Positions 50,727 to 59,694 of a stretch of DNA of 64,000 bases are shown here, in pieces (position 1 is the stretch's first letter; each line of letters starts with the position of its first letter). The DNA comes from TH-plancto1 sp031431195 (GTDB lineage: Bacteria > Planctomycetota > Planctomycetia > Planctomycetales > Planctomycetaceae), in assembly GCA_031431195.1 (NCBI GenBank), contig JANPCU010000011.1:1-64000 (forward strand). Reading direction: 5' to 3'. The notes beneath the pieces were generated by a model, which made no database searches, had not been told where the DNA came from, and saw nothing but the letters and a program-made list of their open reading frames with translations. Made by a program: the position numbers and the translations under genes.

Positions 50727-51229
50727 GAGCTCATTCCTGAAACCAGCCGCCAGAGAGACTCTCGGGACATGCACCGTGTCCCGATGGGCAATTTTTCCTC
50801 GCGCGGCGCTGAGCGAGACGTCTGGACGAGCCAGACCAGCGTCAGCACTGGGTGTTCGGGCGAGAGAACTCCGCTGGCCCGAGTGGCTGGTGGCGACGTG
50901 AATGACCGGAACAGAGTCGGTGCCAGGGGCGACGCTGTCGGGCTGGAACACCCCGGCTCACGCCGGGGGCTCGCCAGAATGTTTCATGGCGCGCCGCGCG
51001 GAGTATATTTCGGTCGGATCGGGCCGGTTGTATCAAACAACTCGATGAATACGGCATGTGGCATTCGGAGCACATGCCGATGCTGTGAGCGGTTGCACAC
51101 GTGTTTCCGGATCACCTCTGATTCTGAAAAAAGTCGAACTCAGCACTCCAGTCCACGAGCTATGGTTGCTCCAGGGCGACACAAGACGCTGTCCCCCGAT
51201 CTCCCGACTGTTCCCCTGTGAGTCTTGCG
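50727..51229. other. Gap with a short hairpin repeat, no gene
   Basis: At about 50949-50974 CCCCGGCTCACGCCGGGG forms a hairpin and is followed by GCTCGCC, a pattern that looks repeat-derived. A CGCGCCGCGCG stretch lies near 50990. No coding frame is convincing. Confidence 0.4.
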
Positions 51230-51586
51230 ATGGCTACTGATCCTTGGTCGCGCCCTTCGATGGATGACCTCCGTCTGGTTCTCGAAAGTATTGGCAAGTC
51301 CGATGTCGAACATGAACGAAACGCAGAGCGTTTGGATCTGTCGGTGCCTGCTGAGATCCAGACCACTCGCGGCAATACCATCTCCGCGATGACCCGCGAG
51401 ATCAGCCGTTTCGGGATCGGCATGTTACACCGGGGCTATGTGACTCCGGGAGACGTGACCGTACGGATGGCCAGTGAAACCCGCCAGTTCGAATATCGCG
51501 TGAAGCTGGAGTGGTGCATGCCCTGTGACAATGGCATGTTCATCAGCGGTGGTCGTTTTCTGAGCCAGAAGTCCGTCACGACGTGA
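51230..51586 (+). CDS. PilZ-domain protein
   Basis: The 118-residue product is a single PilZ domain, a cyclic di-GMP-binding fold. The RxxxR-like region is EHERNAERLDLSVPAEIQT and the D/NxSxxG-like motif reads EISRFGIGMLHRG, followed by RVKLEWCMPCDNGMFISGGR. The first motif keeps only one clear Arg (AERLDL), so nucleotide binding is uncertain. It may act as a c-di-GMP receptor for surface or pilus functions; pilT lies 5 kb away. A Met four codons upstream (51218) is an alternative start. Confidence 0.85.
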   Translation: MATDPWSRPSMDDLRLVLESIGKSDVEHERNAERLDLSVPAEIQTTRGNTISAMTREISRFGIGMLHRGYVTPGDVTVRMASETRQFEYRVKLEWCMPCDNGMFISGGRFLSQKSVTT

Positions 51587-52185
51587 TCCTCGGATCTGTC
51601 GGCCCAGCAAAGCAATAGCCCGCGCTCAAGCCAGACGTGTTCAATCTCCGCCGTGAGCAGTTGTTCCCGCGCCATTCACCGTGGAGCCCCCTCGGGGGGA
51701 ACTGAGATACCCAGAGATCCGAGCCGGATCTCTGGGTTGAACTTGTTGCCAGATCAATCGGTCTGGACCGTCGCGGCCCGCAAGAACCCGCTGGCGTTCT
51801 ACGCTTCCCTGTGCGAAAAAACGGCAACAGCCACGAATGACAATTGGTACTCCTCGACCGTCCACATCGGTTCGCGGGTCTCGACTGGCTCACACCGGCG
51901 TAACGCGGCATCAAAGCCCAACGCCTCGCCTGAGCTCTCGATCCGAACTCCCGGCGACAGGTCTGGCATCCGGCCAAGATCGATGCGTTGGCCCCGCATC
52001 CGGCCCGGCCCGCTCCTCACAGCCACGTCCGTAGGCAATTCACCCCGCCAGTAGAGACAGGGAGCCGAGGAACAGCTGCCGATTTTTCTGACGCACGCGC
52101 GGGTGAAGGTTGGGGACGGATATGGGGGGAAGAAGCCGATACAATCATTTCAGGACATCACCCCCTTCTACATTTTGAGTTCCTC
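51587..52185. other. Gap with terminator hairpin, no gene
   Basis: Apart from the hairpins at 51686-51736, listed separately, I see no repeat family and no credible coding frame. Frames that stay open on the minus strand have Arg/Ser-rich shadow composition. Confidence 0.4.
51710..51736 (+). terminator. Hairpin downstream of the PilZ gene
   Basis: CCCAGAGATCC and GGATCTCTGGG form a perfect 11-base-pair stem with a 5-base loop, about 120 bases after the PilZ stop codon. A smaller CCCCCTCGGGGG stem precedes it at about 51687. There is no T-run. Confidence 0.45.
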
Positions 52186-54927
52186 ATGCGCCAGGCTTTG
52201 GTCCTGTCCCGATTCTGGATGACCGCTCTGTTGGCACTGGTCGGAGTGCAGCACTCGAAGGGGCTCGTTGATGGACAGGCCGGGGAGGTCGCCTTCGACT
52301 TTCGTCAGCCGGGATCTGACCAAGGCTGGAAGGCAACGCACGATGTGGAACTCTCCGGATCGAACGAGGGACTGCGGGTCGCGATCACGGGCAGTGATCC
52401 GTACTTCACCGGGCCAATCCTGAAGACTCCGCCCGTGGGACGGCTTATCGTCCGGATCTCCCTGCGCTCCGACACCGGCGGGGGCGGGCAGCTGTTTTAT
52501 GATGTGGATGGCCCGCGCGAGGAACACTCGGTACGGTTCTCGGTTCCTGCCGGAGTGATGACAGAGGTTTTTCTGCCGCTGCCAGAGGTGGGGCCAGAAA
52601 TCCGGTTCCGTCTCGACCCACCGGGGACTGCGGGCGAGTGCATGATCGAGTCGATCCGCGTCGTGTCGGGCCTCGATACCACTTGGCCCGCTTGGGAGCC
52701 GATACCCCGCCCGACCGGAGAGGATGTGGCGGTTCTCAGCAGCGGCACGTTGGAGCTGCGGTTCTCGAAAACGAAGTACGGCGTGTTTGAGATCATCGTT
52801 GATGGTCGCCCGATGGGGACGAGCGGCGTGCTGCCTCAGGTTGCTGTCGAGCATGCTGGCCAAGTCGTCTGGCTTGGGCTGGAGAACGATCAGTTCGAGC
52901 AGCTGGGCGAGCACAGGCTGCGCATGACCGCGAGCGCGAAGCTGCCGGGCGGGGGCGTTCTGGAACTCGAACAACAGTTCATCCGCACGCTCGAGGGCCA
53001 GATCGAGGGGGAAGCTGCGCTGTCGACCTCGACGGTGTGTCAGCTGGTTTACGCCCCGTTGCTGCTACTATTTCCGGGAGACGGAACCTTCGGCGATCAG
53101 AAGGGACAAGCGATCTTTCCCGGTGTCGAGTACCTCGATAATGAACCGAGCAGTTCGGATGCTGATGTCGATGCCGCGCGGTCTGTGCGCCGAGTCCCCG
53201 CCGCTCACAAGATCACATTCCCGCTGATGGCGGTGCAGGCCGAGGGCCGGTATCTAGGACTCATTTGGGAGCCGCAGGCCGATGTCGCAGCGCTGTTCGA
53301 TTCCCCTGATCGGCGGTTCGGAACGAAGTCGCATGTCCTGGGGCTGATCGCTCCAGGAGCGACGGATGGACGCCGGGAAGATGGTCAGGAACTGCCGAGT
53401 CTGGCCTCGACCGTCCAACCGGATCATCCGATTCGCGTGACAGCCCGATTGTTCGCCGAGCGGGGTGATTCGGTCATTCCCGCAGTCCAAAAGTCTGTCG
53501 AGTGGAAGGGCCTTCCGGAGCTGCCGCCTCAACCCACCCTCAATCAGTTCGCGAGACGGCTCAGCGTGGGTTGGCACAATACCTCGCTGCGAGACGGGAC
53601 GAAGTTTCGTCATGCCATCGCGAGGGATGCGTTCCCGGGGCAACCGGCGGCGGATGCGATCTGGATGATGCGGCAACTGGCGGACATCATGCAGTTCGAG
53701 GGGTTATCGTCCTCGCCATTCTGGGCGGTTCAGCTGCGAAGAACGGCCGAGGAGTCACTCGCTGCGCTTCCTCCGGGACAGTTACATCATGCCACAGTCG
53801 GTCACATCCGCAGCCCGAATGCCACACTGCTGCTGGGTGATCCACTGGAGGGGATGCAGCAAGCTCGCGAGGTCGCCCAGGGGCAACTGAACCGCCTCGG
53901 CCCGGAGGGAAAACTGGAGTACGTCCGCGACCCGAACCGACCGGACTTTGCCCGCACGCATTGGTCGAAGGAGGCCAGCGGACTCGCGGCACCGGTGGTC
54001 GCGCGGGCCCTCGCAGAAGCGGCGTTCTCGGGGGATCAGACCCTGATCGATCAGGCCATCGCCCAGCTGCGAAAGCTCGATAAGTACACAAACACGGTGC
54101 CGCGCGGGGCGCAGACCTGGGAGATCCCACTACATACACCGGACATCCTGGCGTCGGCCCATCTCGTGAAAGCGTACACGTTGGGGTACGAGCTAACGCG
54201 CGATCCGAAGTTCCTGGAGCAGGCGAAATACTGGGCCTGGACCGGCGTGCCGTTTGTCTATCTCCAGCCCCAGTTCCCAGTCGCCGAGCATCAAGTCGGC
54301 CCCTACGCCACGATCGCGGTTTTGGGGGCGACGCACTGGGACAGCGTGCTGTGGATCGGCCTCCCCGTGCAGTGGTGCGGTTTGGTGTATGCCGATGCCT
54401 TGCAGCACCTCAACCGGTATGACGAGTCGGGGCCGTGGAATAAGATTGCCGCCGGGATCGTGCTGTCGGGGATTCAGCAGACATATCCGAATGGCCCGCA
54501 TGAAGGGCTGCTGCCGGACTCGTTCAATCTCCTGGGGCAATCGCGAAATCCAGCGGACATCAACCCTGGGACTTTGCAGGTTCCGGCCATGCGGTTGCTC
54601 GGTGGAAGAGTGTGCTACGATGTGCGAAAAATCGTGGAGTCCGGCTGGACGATTCACGCTCCAGCGGAGATCGTTCTGGGGGAAGCCTCTAAGACGCGAG
54701 TGGCCTTCTCTCTGCAAACACGGGCATCTGATCCGTATTCGATTCTCGTTCACGGATTGAAGGCCCAACCCAAGGTCGAGGTGCGGCGTCCGGGACAGGG
54801 TGATTTGGCGATTCAAGCTTGCGCGCTCGACGAGCGTTTTGACCTGGCCACCGGGACTCTGATCCTCAAACTCGCTGGCCGTTGCGAAGTGACCCTCGAT
54901 ACCTCCGAACCCGCGAAGGCCCCCTGA
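52186..54927 (+). CDS. Large exported protein with C-terminal alpha/alpha-barrel-like region
   Basis: The 913-residue product has a signal-like start (MRQALVLSRFWMTALLALVG). The first 200 residues look like a carbohydrate-binding beta-sandwich (VAFDFRQPGSDQGWKATHDV, MIESIRVVSGLDTTWP). The middle has VEYLDNEPSSSDADVDAARS and RYLGLIWEPQADVAALFDSP. From about residue 540 the sequence is helical with repeated Trp/Tyr-rich motifs (HTPDILASAHLVKAYTLGYE and FLEQAKYWAWTGVPFVYLQP), resembling six-hairpin glycosidases. I infer a polysaccharide-active or binding protein, but no catalytic residues can be named. The gene overlaps the next one by one base (TGATG). Confidence 0.7.
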   Translation: MRQALVLSRFWMTALLALVGVQHSKGLVDGQAGEVAFDFRQPGSDQGWKATHDVELSGSNEGLRVAITGSDPYFTGPILKTPPVGRLIVRISLRSDTGGGGQLFYDVDGPREEHSVRFSVPAGVMTEVFLPLPEVGPEIRFRLDPPGTAGECMIESIRVVSGLDTTWPAWEPIPRPTGEDVAVLSSGTLELRFSKTKYGVFEIIVDGRPMGTSGVLPQVAVEHAGQVVWLGLENDQFEQLGEHRLRMTASAKLPGGGVLELEQQFIRTLEGQIEGEAALSTSTVCQLVYAPLLLLFPGDGTFGDQKGQAIFPGVEYLDNEPSSSDADVDAARSVRRVPAAHKITFPLMAVQAEGRYLGLIWEPQADVAALFDSPDRRFGTKSHVLGLIAPGATDGRREDGQELPSLASTVQPDHPIRVTARLFAERGDSVIPAVQKSVEWKGLPELPPQPTLNQFARRLSVGWHNTSLRDGTKFRHAIARDAFPGQPAADAIWMMRQLADIMQFEGLSSSPFWAVQLRRTAEESLAALPPGQLHHATVGHIRSPNATLLLGDPLEGMQQAREVAQGQLNRLGPEGKLEYVRDPNRPDFARTHWSKEASGLAAPVVARALAEAAFSGDQTLIDQAIAQLRKLDKYTNTVPRGAQTWEIPLHTPDILASAHLVKAYTLGYELTRDPKFLEQAKYWAWTGVPFVYLQPQFPVAEHQVGPYATIAVLGATHWDSVLWIGLPVQWCGLVYADALQHLNRYDESGPWNKIAAGIVLSGIQQTYPNGPHEGLLPDSFNLLGQSRNPADINPGTLQVPAMRLLGGRVCYDVRKIVESGWTIHAPAEIVLGEASKTRVAFSLQTRASDPYSILVHGLKAQPKVEVRRPGQGDLAIQACALDERFDLATGTLILKLAGRCEVTLDTSEPAKAP

Positions 54928-55178
54928 TGACTGACCCGACTCCTCCACTGAAGTGGCTGCGACGCAGCTTGGCCACATTCGTCGGTCTGCTGGCAGTGAC
55001 GCTGGTCTGCGGGCTGCTGTGGGGCTTGCTGTCGTCAATGGGCGATAGCGTCGGCACCCGAGCGTTTCAGGGGGCGACGATCGCGTTCGCTGGGCTGAGC
55101 GGGGTGAGCGGAATTGCGTTGCTGATCGGCACAGCGTGGGGTGTGACGCGCTGGATGGAGCGGACGGAGTCTCGCTGA
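54927..55178 (+). CDS. Small two-helix membrane protein
   Basis: The 83-residue product has two hydrophobic segments (LATFVGLLAVTLVCGLLWGLL and ATIAFAGLSGVSGIALLIGT) joined by SSMGDSVGTRAFQG, with a charged C-terminus. Its ATG overlaps the TGA of the large exported-protein gene, so the two are translationally coupled and probably act together. No family recognised. Confidence 0.7.
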   Translation: MTDPTPPLKWLRRSLATFVGLLAVTLVCGLLWGLLSSMGDSVGTRAFQGATIAFAGLSGVSGIALLIGTAWGVTRWMERTESR

Positions 55179-55185
55179 GTTAAGA

Positions 55186-55214
55186 AAGCCCAGGGGTTGC
55201 AACCCCTTGGGCTT
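55186..55214 (+). terminator. Hairpin after the two-gene unit
   Basis: AAGCCCAGGGGTTG and CAACCCCTTGGGCTT pair over 14 base pairs with one mismatch and no loop, eight bases after the stop codon. The next 390 bases hold one more small hairpin (about 55261-55295, CGCCGG with CCGGCG) and no gene. Confidence 0.6.
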
Positions 55215-55607
55215 GACGTGTTGTACACGTATCGTGCTTCCACGACTGTCAATAAAAAACCGCCGGAACTCCGAGGGGGAGGAGCACCGGCGGCTGCGAG
55301 AATGGGCGGGCGTGTTTCTGGAGAGACCATTCACGAGGGACGGCTCGCTCGGCCACGGTGAGGAACCGCAGTCGAAGCATGCCGACTTAGCAACCCGCAA
55401 CGCCGAAGAGATTCTCCGGTAATACATTCATCGGGTGGGACGGGAGTCGAGTCCTGCAAATTCTGCCGAAATCCGATTGTGCGGGCTGTGCCGCACTGGC
55501 AATACTTGAAAGATTCGGGTGTCGAGTTTCGGAGACAGGTCGCAGCTGCCTCAGCCCCAGCAGCCACAGATGCCGGCCCCCTCGCGATGACAATGAACTA
55601 CCCGGAA

Positions 55608-56381
55608 TCACCGATGAGCGAGTGACCCGTAGTAGAGTTCCGTGTCGCAATCCAATGGAACGCGACCGTCGAATGTATGTGTTAGGAAGACCCGCTCCAA
55701 CTCACGGAGCATCGGGACATGCTGGGGATGACCCGCTGCGGGAGCATAGGATGACGAGAGCAGTCGACCACGCAGCCCCTCAAAGTCAACGCTCTGTGAA
55801 TACGGAAATGTACGAGTCAGATAATGATCACCTCCAAAGAAAGTCGACAGTAACACCGCATCGACTCGTGTATGGTTGACCTGCTCGTAATCAGGACTGA
55901 ATTTCAGCAGCAGCTTCTCATAGTCCCTCAAAAACGCTGTGGACTCCGTTCGACGCTTATTCCAGAACAGCGCGACCAACCCCTGTGGTGTCAGGATGCG
56001 AGTGAACTCCGCTCGCGTCCGCTCCACGTCAAACCAATGAAATGCCTGACCTGCCACGACGAGGTCGATTGATCCACTGTCCAAAGTGGTCGCTTCAGCC
56101 GTCGCGTCGACACTCCGAAAGCGAGGTTCCTCTCGAAACCTCGCCTCTGCTGCTGCACGCATCTCCCGATTCGGTTCAACACTGTAAACCTGGCAGCCGA
56201 GCCGAAGAAACAGCTCGGAGGAGATGCCCGTTCCGGATCCGATATCTGCCACCACCGAAGCCGGGTTGAGTCCCGCCTCTGAGACCAGGGCCTGCACCAA
56301 GGAGTCGGGATAACTCGGGCGATACCGTACGTAGTCCGCAACTCGGTCGGAAAACCGTGAAGTGGAATCCGAGACTGGCAT
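55608..56381 (-). CDS. SAM-dependent methyltransferase, type 11
   Basis: The 257-residue product has the class I methyltransferase motifs: motif I VVADIGSGTGISSELFLRLG at about residues 43-62, the acidic motif VYSVEPNREM, SIDLVVAGQAFHWFDVERT and LTPQGLVALFWNKR. The opening FSDRVADYVRYRPSYP is typical of a widespread family annotated as class I SAM-dependent methyltransferase, whose substrate is unknown. Start ATG 56381 is used; 56408 would add nine residues. It lies 41 bases downstream of nothing on its own strand but follows pilT's stop in opposite order, so it is probably independent. Confidence 0.92.
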   Translation of the reverse strand: MPVSDSTSRFSDRVADYVRYRPSYPDSLVQALVSEAGLNPASVVADIGSGTGISSELFLRLGCQVYSVEPNREMRAAAEARFREEPRFRSVDATAEATTLDSGSIDLVVAGQAFHWFDVERTRAEFTRILTPQGLVALFWNKRRTESTAFLRDYEKLLLKFSPDYEQVNHTRVDAVLLSTFFGGDHYLTRTFPYSQSVDFEGLRGRLLSSSYAPAAGHPQHVPMLRELERVFLTHTFDGRVPLDCDTELYYGSLAHR

Positions 56382-56422
56382 GGTGCGGTTCCGCTCGTGG
56401 AGGGACAATGTTGCCCGGCCCC

Positions 56423-57616
56423 TTACAGCATCGCCGACCCCTTCACGTCGATGCCCTTGATCATCATCTTCAGCTCTTCCACGTTCGGCGACACTTCAAA
56501 CGCCGTCGGACGGTCGATGTACTCCTTCTTGATGAAGTGGTAGATCGAGTCGTTGAACAGCTGCATGCCTTCTTCTTTGCCCAGGCGGATGGCTGCGGAG
56601 AGCTTTTCGTCTTTGCCTTCGAGGATCAGCTTCTTGACGGTGCCGTTGAAGATCATCAGTTCGATGATCGGCACACGCTTCGGCTTATCGACGATGGTCG
56701 CCAACAGTTTCTGTGCGGCGATGGCCTTCATGTTGAAGCCCATTGATGAGCGCAGCGCGCGGTGCATGTCCTGCGGGAAGAGGTCGAGAATACGACCAAT
56801 CGTGGACGGAGCAGACGACGCATGGATCGTGCCGAACACCAAGTGGCCCGTTTCGGCGGCATGGATGGCCGTTTCGAAGGTGTCCTTGTCTCGCAATTCC
56901 CCCACGAGCATGATATCGGGATCCTGACGCACAGCCCCCTTCATGGCCACATGGAAGTCAGCGGTGTCCTGGCCCAGTTCGCGCTGGTTGATGAGGGCTT
57001 TATCCTGTGTGTACACGAATTCGATGGGGTCTTCGATCGTCAGAATGTGGACCCGCTTGCGGTGGTTGATGTAGTCGAGCATCGACGCGATCGTCGTCGA
57101 CTTGCCCGACCCGGTCACCCCGGCCAGTAGCACCATCCCCTGCTCATAGTCGCACAGGCTCGCCATCACCGGCGGCAGATAGAGTCCCTCGAAGTTCGGA
57201 ATGTTCAGTTCGACCTTACGCGCGACCAGTCCGGGCCGGCCGAGCTGTCGCAACAAGTTCACACGGAACCGCCAGTTCTTCCCCTCGTAGTGGACGATGT
57301 GCGAGAAGTCGGCCCCGCCGGTCTCGGCCATCACATACTTGTTGCGTTCGTCCATCACCTCGAGAAACATCCGCCACATCTGCTCTTCGCTGATCGGCGG
57401 CATGTCGGTTTCGCGGAGGGTCCCGCGCATCCGCAGGATCATCGGCTTGCCCACCTGGAGATGCATGTCCGAGGCCTCCAGCTTGATCTGCATCTTGAAG
57501 AGCTTGTTGATCTCGGGCTCGACCCCCGCTGTGCCGACGGTAATCGGAGCCAGAATCCGCGCGACATCGTCTTTGGAAAGTGCCACTTTAGGTTGTGATG
57601 ATCCGCCGCCAGCCAT
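56423..57616 (-). CDS. pilT: Type IV pilus retraction ATPase PilT
   Basis: The 397-residue product is a hexameric secretion ATPase of the PilT/PilU group that disassembles type IV pili. It has the N-terminal PAS-like part with ASDMHLQVGKPMILRMRG, Walker A GVTGSGKST at about residues 166-174, the Asp box TIEDPIEFVY, Walker B-type QDPDIMLVGELRD and the His box TGHLVFGTIHA. The PilT retraction signature AIRLG appears as AAIRLGKEEGMQLFNDSIY near the end. A 30-residue N-terminal extension precedes the usual start. Pilus-like DUF1559 proteins elsewhere in the window are possible substrates of the same apparatus, but that is only inference. Confidence 0.95.
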   Translation of the reverse strand: MAGGGSSQPKVALSKDDVARILAPITVGTAGVEPEINKLFKMQIKLEASDMHLQVGKPMILRMRGTLRETDMPPISEEQMWRMFLEVMDERNKYVMAETGGADFSHIVHYEGKNWRFRVNLLRQLGRPGLVARKVELNIPNFEGLYLPPVMASLCDYEQGMVLLAGVTGSGKSTTIASMLDYINHRKRVHILTIEDPIEFVYTQDKALINQRELGQDTADFHVAMKGAVRQDPDIMLVGELRDKDTFETAIHAAETGHLVFGTIHASSAPSTIGRILDLFPQDMHRALRSSMGFNMKAIAAQKLLATIVDKPKRVPIIELMIFNGTVKKLILEGKDEKLSAAIRLGKEEGMQLFNDSIYHFIKKEYIDRPTAFEVSPNVEELKMMIKGIDVKGSAML

Positions 57617-58057
57617 GAGTGTACTCCGGGATTCGTGAACGAAGAGGCATATTCAATTGTGGATGAACTGAGTCGAGCCGTGACTTCTGGGCAGGTCTTG
57701 CGACCCGTGGAAATCAATGTGGGCCAGATGTGTCTCTCACATTTTCACGAGCGACACCACAATTGGCAATTGCTCCTCAAAAAGAGTGTGGAGACCGCCG
57801 GAATGAGTATGCCCGGCTCGTGCCAGACTGACGGATAAACACCCCAGCTGCTGTCCTGTCTGGTGATGCTGCCAGACAGCGTCCCCCGGTCGACCACGGG
57901 CTCCCTCCGAATTGACTTCGGTGTCAGATCCAGCTCGGCTCCGCCGTCAGATCCCGCTTGGCTGGAATCGCCCGCAGCCGGTCCGCGCCCTCCGGATGTC
58001 GCCCGGTCTGAACCTCCAGGAACAGGTCGTCTTTCCCGGCGGAAATCCGGCGTGTGG
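57617..58057. other. Gap, no gene recognised
   Basis: The pilT promoter should lie within the first 200 bases, but no good sigma-70 pair is visible. A small hairpin is seen near 57848-57880 (CTGTCTGG with CCAGACAG). No repeat family. Confidence 0.4.
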
Positions 58058-58528
58058 TCATTCGTGATCCTCGACCCACCGCTGCGGTGGCCCGGCCAGA
58101 AACCCGTCCGGCACCTCCAACGAACAGGTGATCTCGTCGAATACCGGTTGCAGCAATTCGAGTTCGTCGTCGGTCCCCTGGCACGTCACGAGCACTGTGC
58201 AATGAGCCGTCCGAAACGCCCGCAGCTCGGCCCGGTTCAGGAGTTCAAAGCAGACGAACTCGATGTCGCGGCCCAACCCCGGATGATGGGCCAACTCGGT
58301 GGAGATGTCGAACACGTCGACCTCGTCGTACAGCTCCATAAACGTGTCAACTGCTGCTTCGAGCAACTCCTCGACCTCGGGCCGATCCTCCAGCACCGTC
58401 GTCGACCAGAACCCCGTCTCGCTGGGAGTCACTGTAATCGTGACGCACCCCTCTCCCGGCTCCTCGGTCAACGACCAGTCAGCGGGGTAGCGGAAGAGCA
58501 GGCCGTGATTTTGGTAGAGCTTGGTCAT
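58058..58528 (-). CDS. Conserved hypothetical protein, about 156 residues
   Basis: The product begins MTKLYQNHGLLFRYPADWSL, continues with TEEPGEGCVTITVTPSETGF, EVEELLEAAVDTFMELYDEV and AHCTVLVTCQGTDDELELLQ, and ends SLEVPDGFLAGPPQRW. The pattern FRYPADWxL followed by a strand-rich domain resembles PsbP/Mog1-like folds seen in small proteins that start with a hxYPxxW motif. It has no signal peptide and is acidic. Function unknown; the gene is alone on its strand. Confidence 0.72.
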   Translation of the reverse strand: MTKLYQNHGLLFRYPADWSLTEEPGEGCVTITVTPSETGFWSTTVLEDRPEVEELLEAAVDTFMELYDEVDVFDISTELAHHPGLGRDIEFVCFELLNRAELRAFRTAHCTVLVTCQGTDDELELLQPVFDEITCSLEVPDGFLAGPPQRWVEDHE

Positions 58529-58689
58529 GAGTAGTCGGACGATCCGATATGGCCCGTCCCCGATCAACGTTCGAGTGTAGAAAGCGGGTCACATGGGGCG
58601 GTGACGGCTCACTCCGTGTGAGCCCCACTGGCTGGCCCGGGTTGCCGCTCTGAGCGACCTGCGTGCCGTGAGGCGAAAGGTTAACGCGC

Positions 58690-58745
58690 AGACCAGTCCC
58701 ACAGCAAGAACCTCTTCCGGGAGGGAGACGGGTACGGGGTGGCAC
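58690..58745. repeat. Fragment of the CAAGAACCTCTTCC hairpin family
   Basis: CCACAGCAAGAACCTCTTCC followed by ACGGGTACGGGGTGGCACTG matches the order of blocks at 23276-23405 in shortened form. It is the first of at least three repeat families in the 1,166-base gap 58529-59694. Confidence 0.4.
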
Positions 58746-58903
58746 TGACTAGACCTTTGGTCTGGCATCGTGAAACGAGCGAACACCCGGCGACCTCGGT
58801 GCTCTCGGTGCATCTGGTTTGGAGAGTCAACCGCCCGCACCCGACGACCGCGAATCGTGCGCTTGCCGAGAGTCTAAAGCAGACTCACCATCGCTCTTCA
58901 ATC

Positions 58904-58959
58904 GGCACAGACAGGATTGTCTGTGCCACTCCCAGTGGGGCAGACATTCCTGTCTGCAC
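58904..58959. repeat. Palindromic repeat (CAGACAGGAATGTCTGTG family), copy 2
   Basis: GGCACAGACAGGATTGTCTG (58904 onward) pairs with GGCAGACATTCCTGTCTGC. Copy 1 is at 41933-41988. Both copies share the spacer feature GTGGGGCAGACATT. Confidence 0.75.
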
Positions 58960-59048
58960 GATTCATCGATCCGGAGGGTTGTCCGATGTCATACTGTCCG
59001 AGGTTTCTCCGTGCCTCCATGGTGAATTCCTCCCGGAATTGTGGACTA

Positions 59049-59180
59049 TACTCAGCGCGGGGGGGAAACGAGACATCTTCGTAGGACGGACGTCCTCGTC
59101 CGTCCGTGTGGAACACCGGGGGGAGCGACGGACGAGGACGTCCGTCGTACGCCTCAATCGAGCCCGCGTGAAGTATCATC
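59049..59180. repeat. Palindromic repeat (GTAGGACGGACGTCC family), copy 2
   Basis: ATACTCAGCGCGGG at the left edge pairs with CCCGCGTGAAGTAT at the right edge, so the inverted repeat here spans about 130 bases. Inside are GTAGGACGGACGTCC and GGACGTCCGTCGTAC. The first copy is at 47290-47391. No gene overlaps it. Confidence 0.85.
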
Positions 59181-59250
59181 TGTGCCAATCTGGGAAATCT
59201 GTGGACCAAATCGTGCCGGATCGAGATTCTCCAATAAAGAGTATTGATCA

Positions 59251-59284
59251 GTAGATTACACAGATTTACGCAGATTCCACAGGG
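59251..59284. repeat. Degenerate ACACAGATTTACGCAGATT repeat
   Basis: AGATTACACAGATTTACGCA followed by GATTCCACAGG resembles one arm of the GATGAACACAGATAA family seen at 25530 and 44690. The rest of the gap to 59694 shows no gene; an open frame at 59244-59651 lacks any protein-like features. Confidence 0.45.
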
Positions 59285-59694
59285 GCAGCTGAGGCCCGTC
59301 GCGACGCTCGATAAGGCGGGCGTCGGGGTCGGCAGTTGGGCGGAGAGAAGTGTGGAGGCGAGCCGCCCGAGGTTGACAACGGGCCACTCGGGACCAACCG
59401 TTCTCGTTCGAGTGATTCAACCGTGGGCAGACAGCCATGGATTTGCCCCATGCACTACGTGTCGAGTTTTCACACCTCGCGGCGTGGGGCGCACGGCTGT
59501 TTCAAGCTGGGTCAAGGCATTGGCCACTCACAAACCGCACAGCCCCTACAATCGGCCCCCCGTGACAAATCCATGTATCCGGATCACTCAAAGACTTCAT
59601 ATTCCCGTTGACCTGACTCTCGCTCCATTCGTACAAGTAGTCGCTGTTTGAGGCGTCACGTGGCCGCATGCCCATCCATGTGTGGAGGATTTTC

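Noticed and set aside
59244..59651. Plus-strand frame of 135 codons between repeats
   Set aside because: No domain, start context or conserved pattern; the region is repeat-rich.
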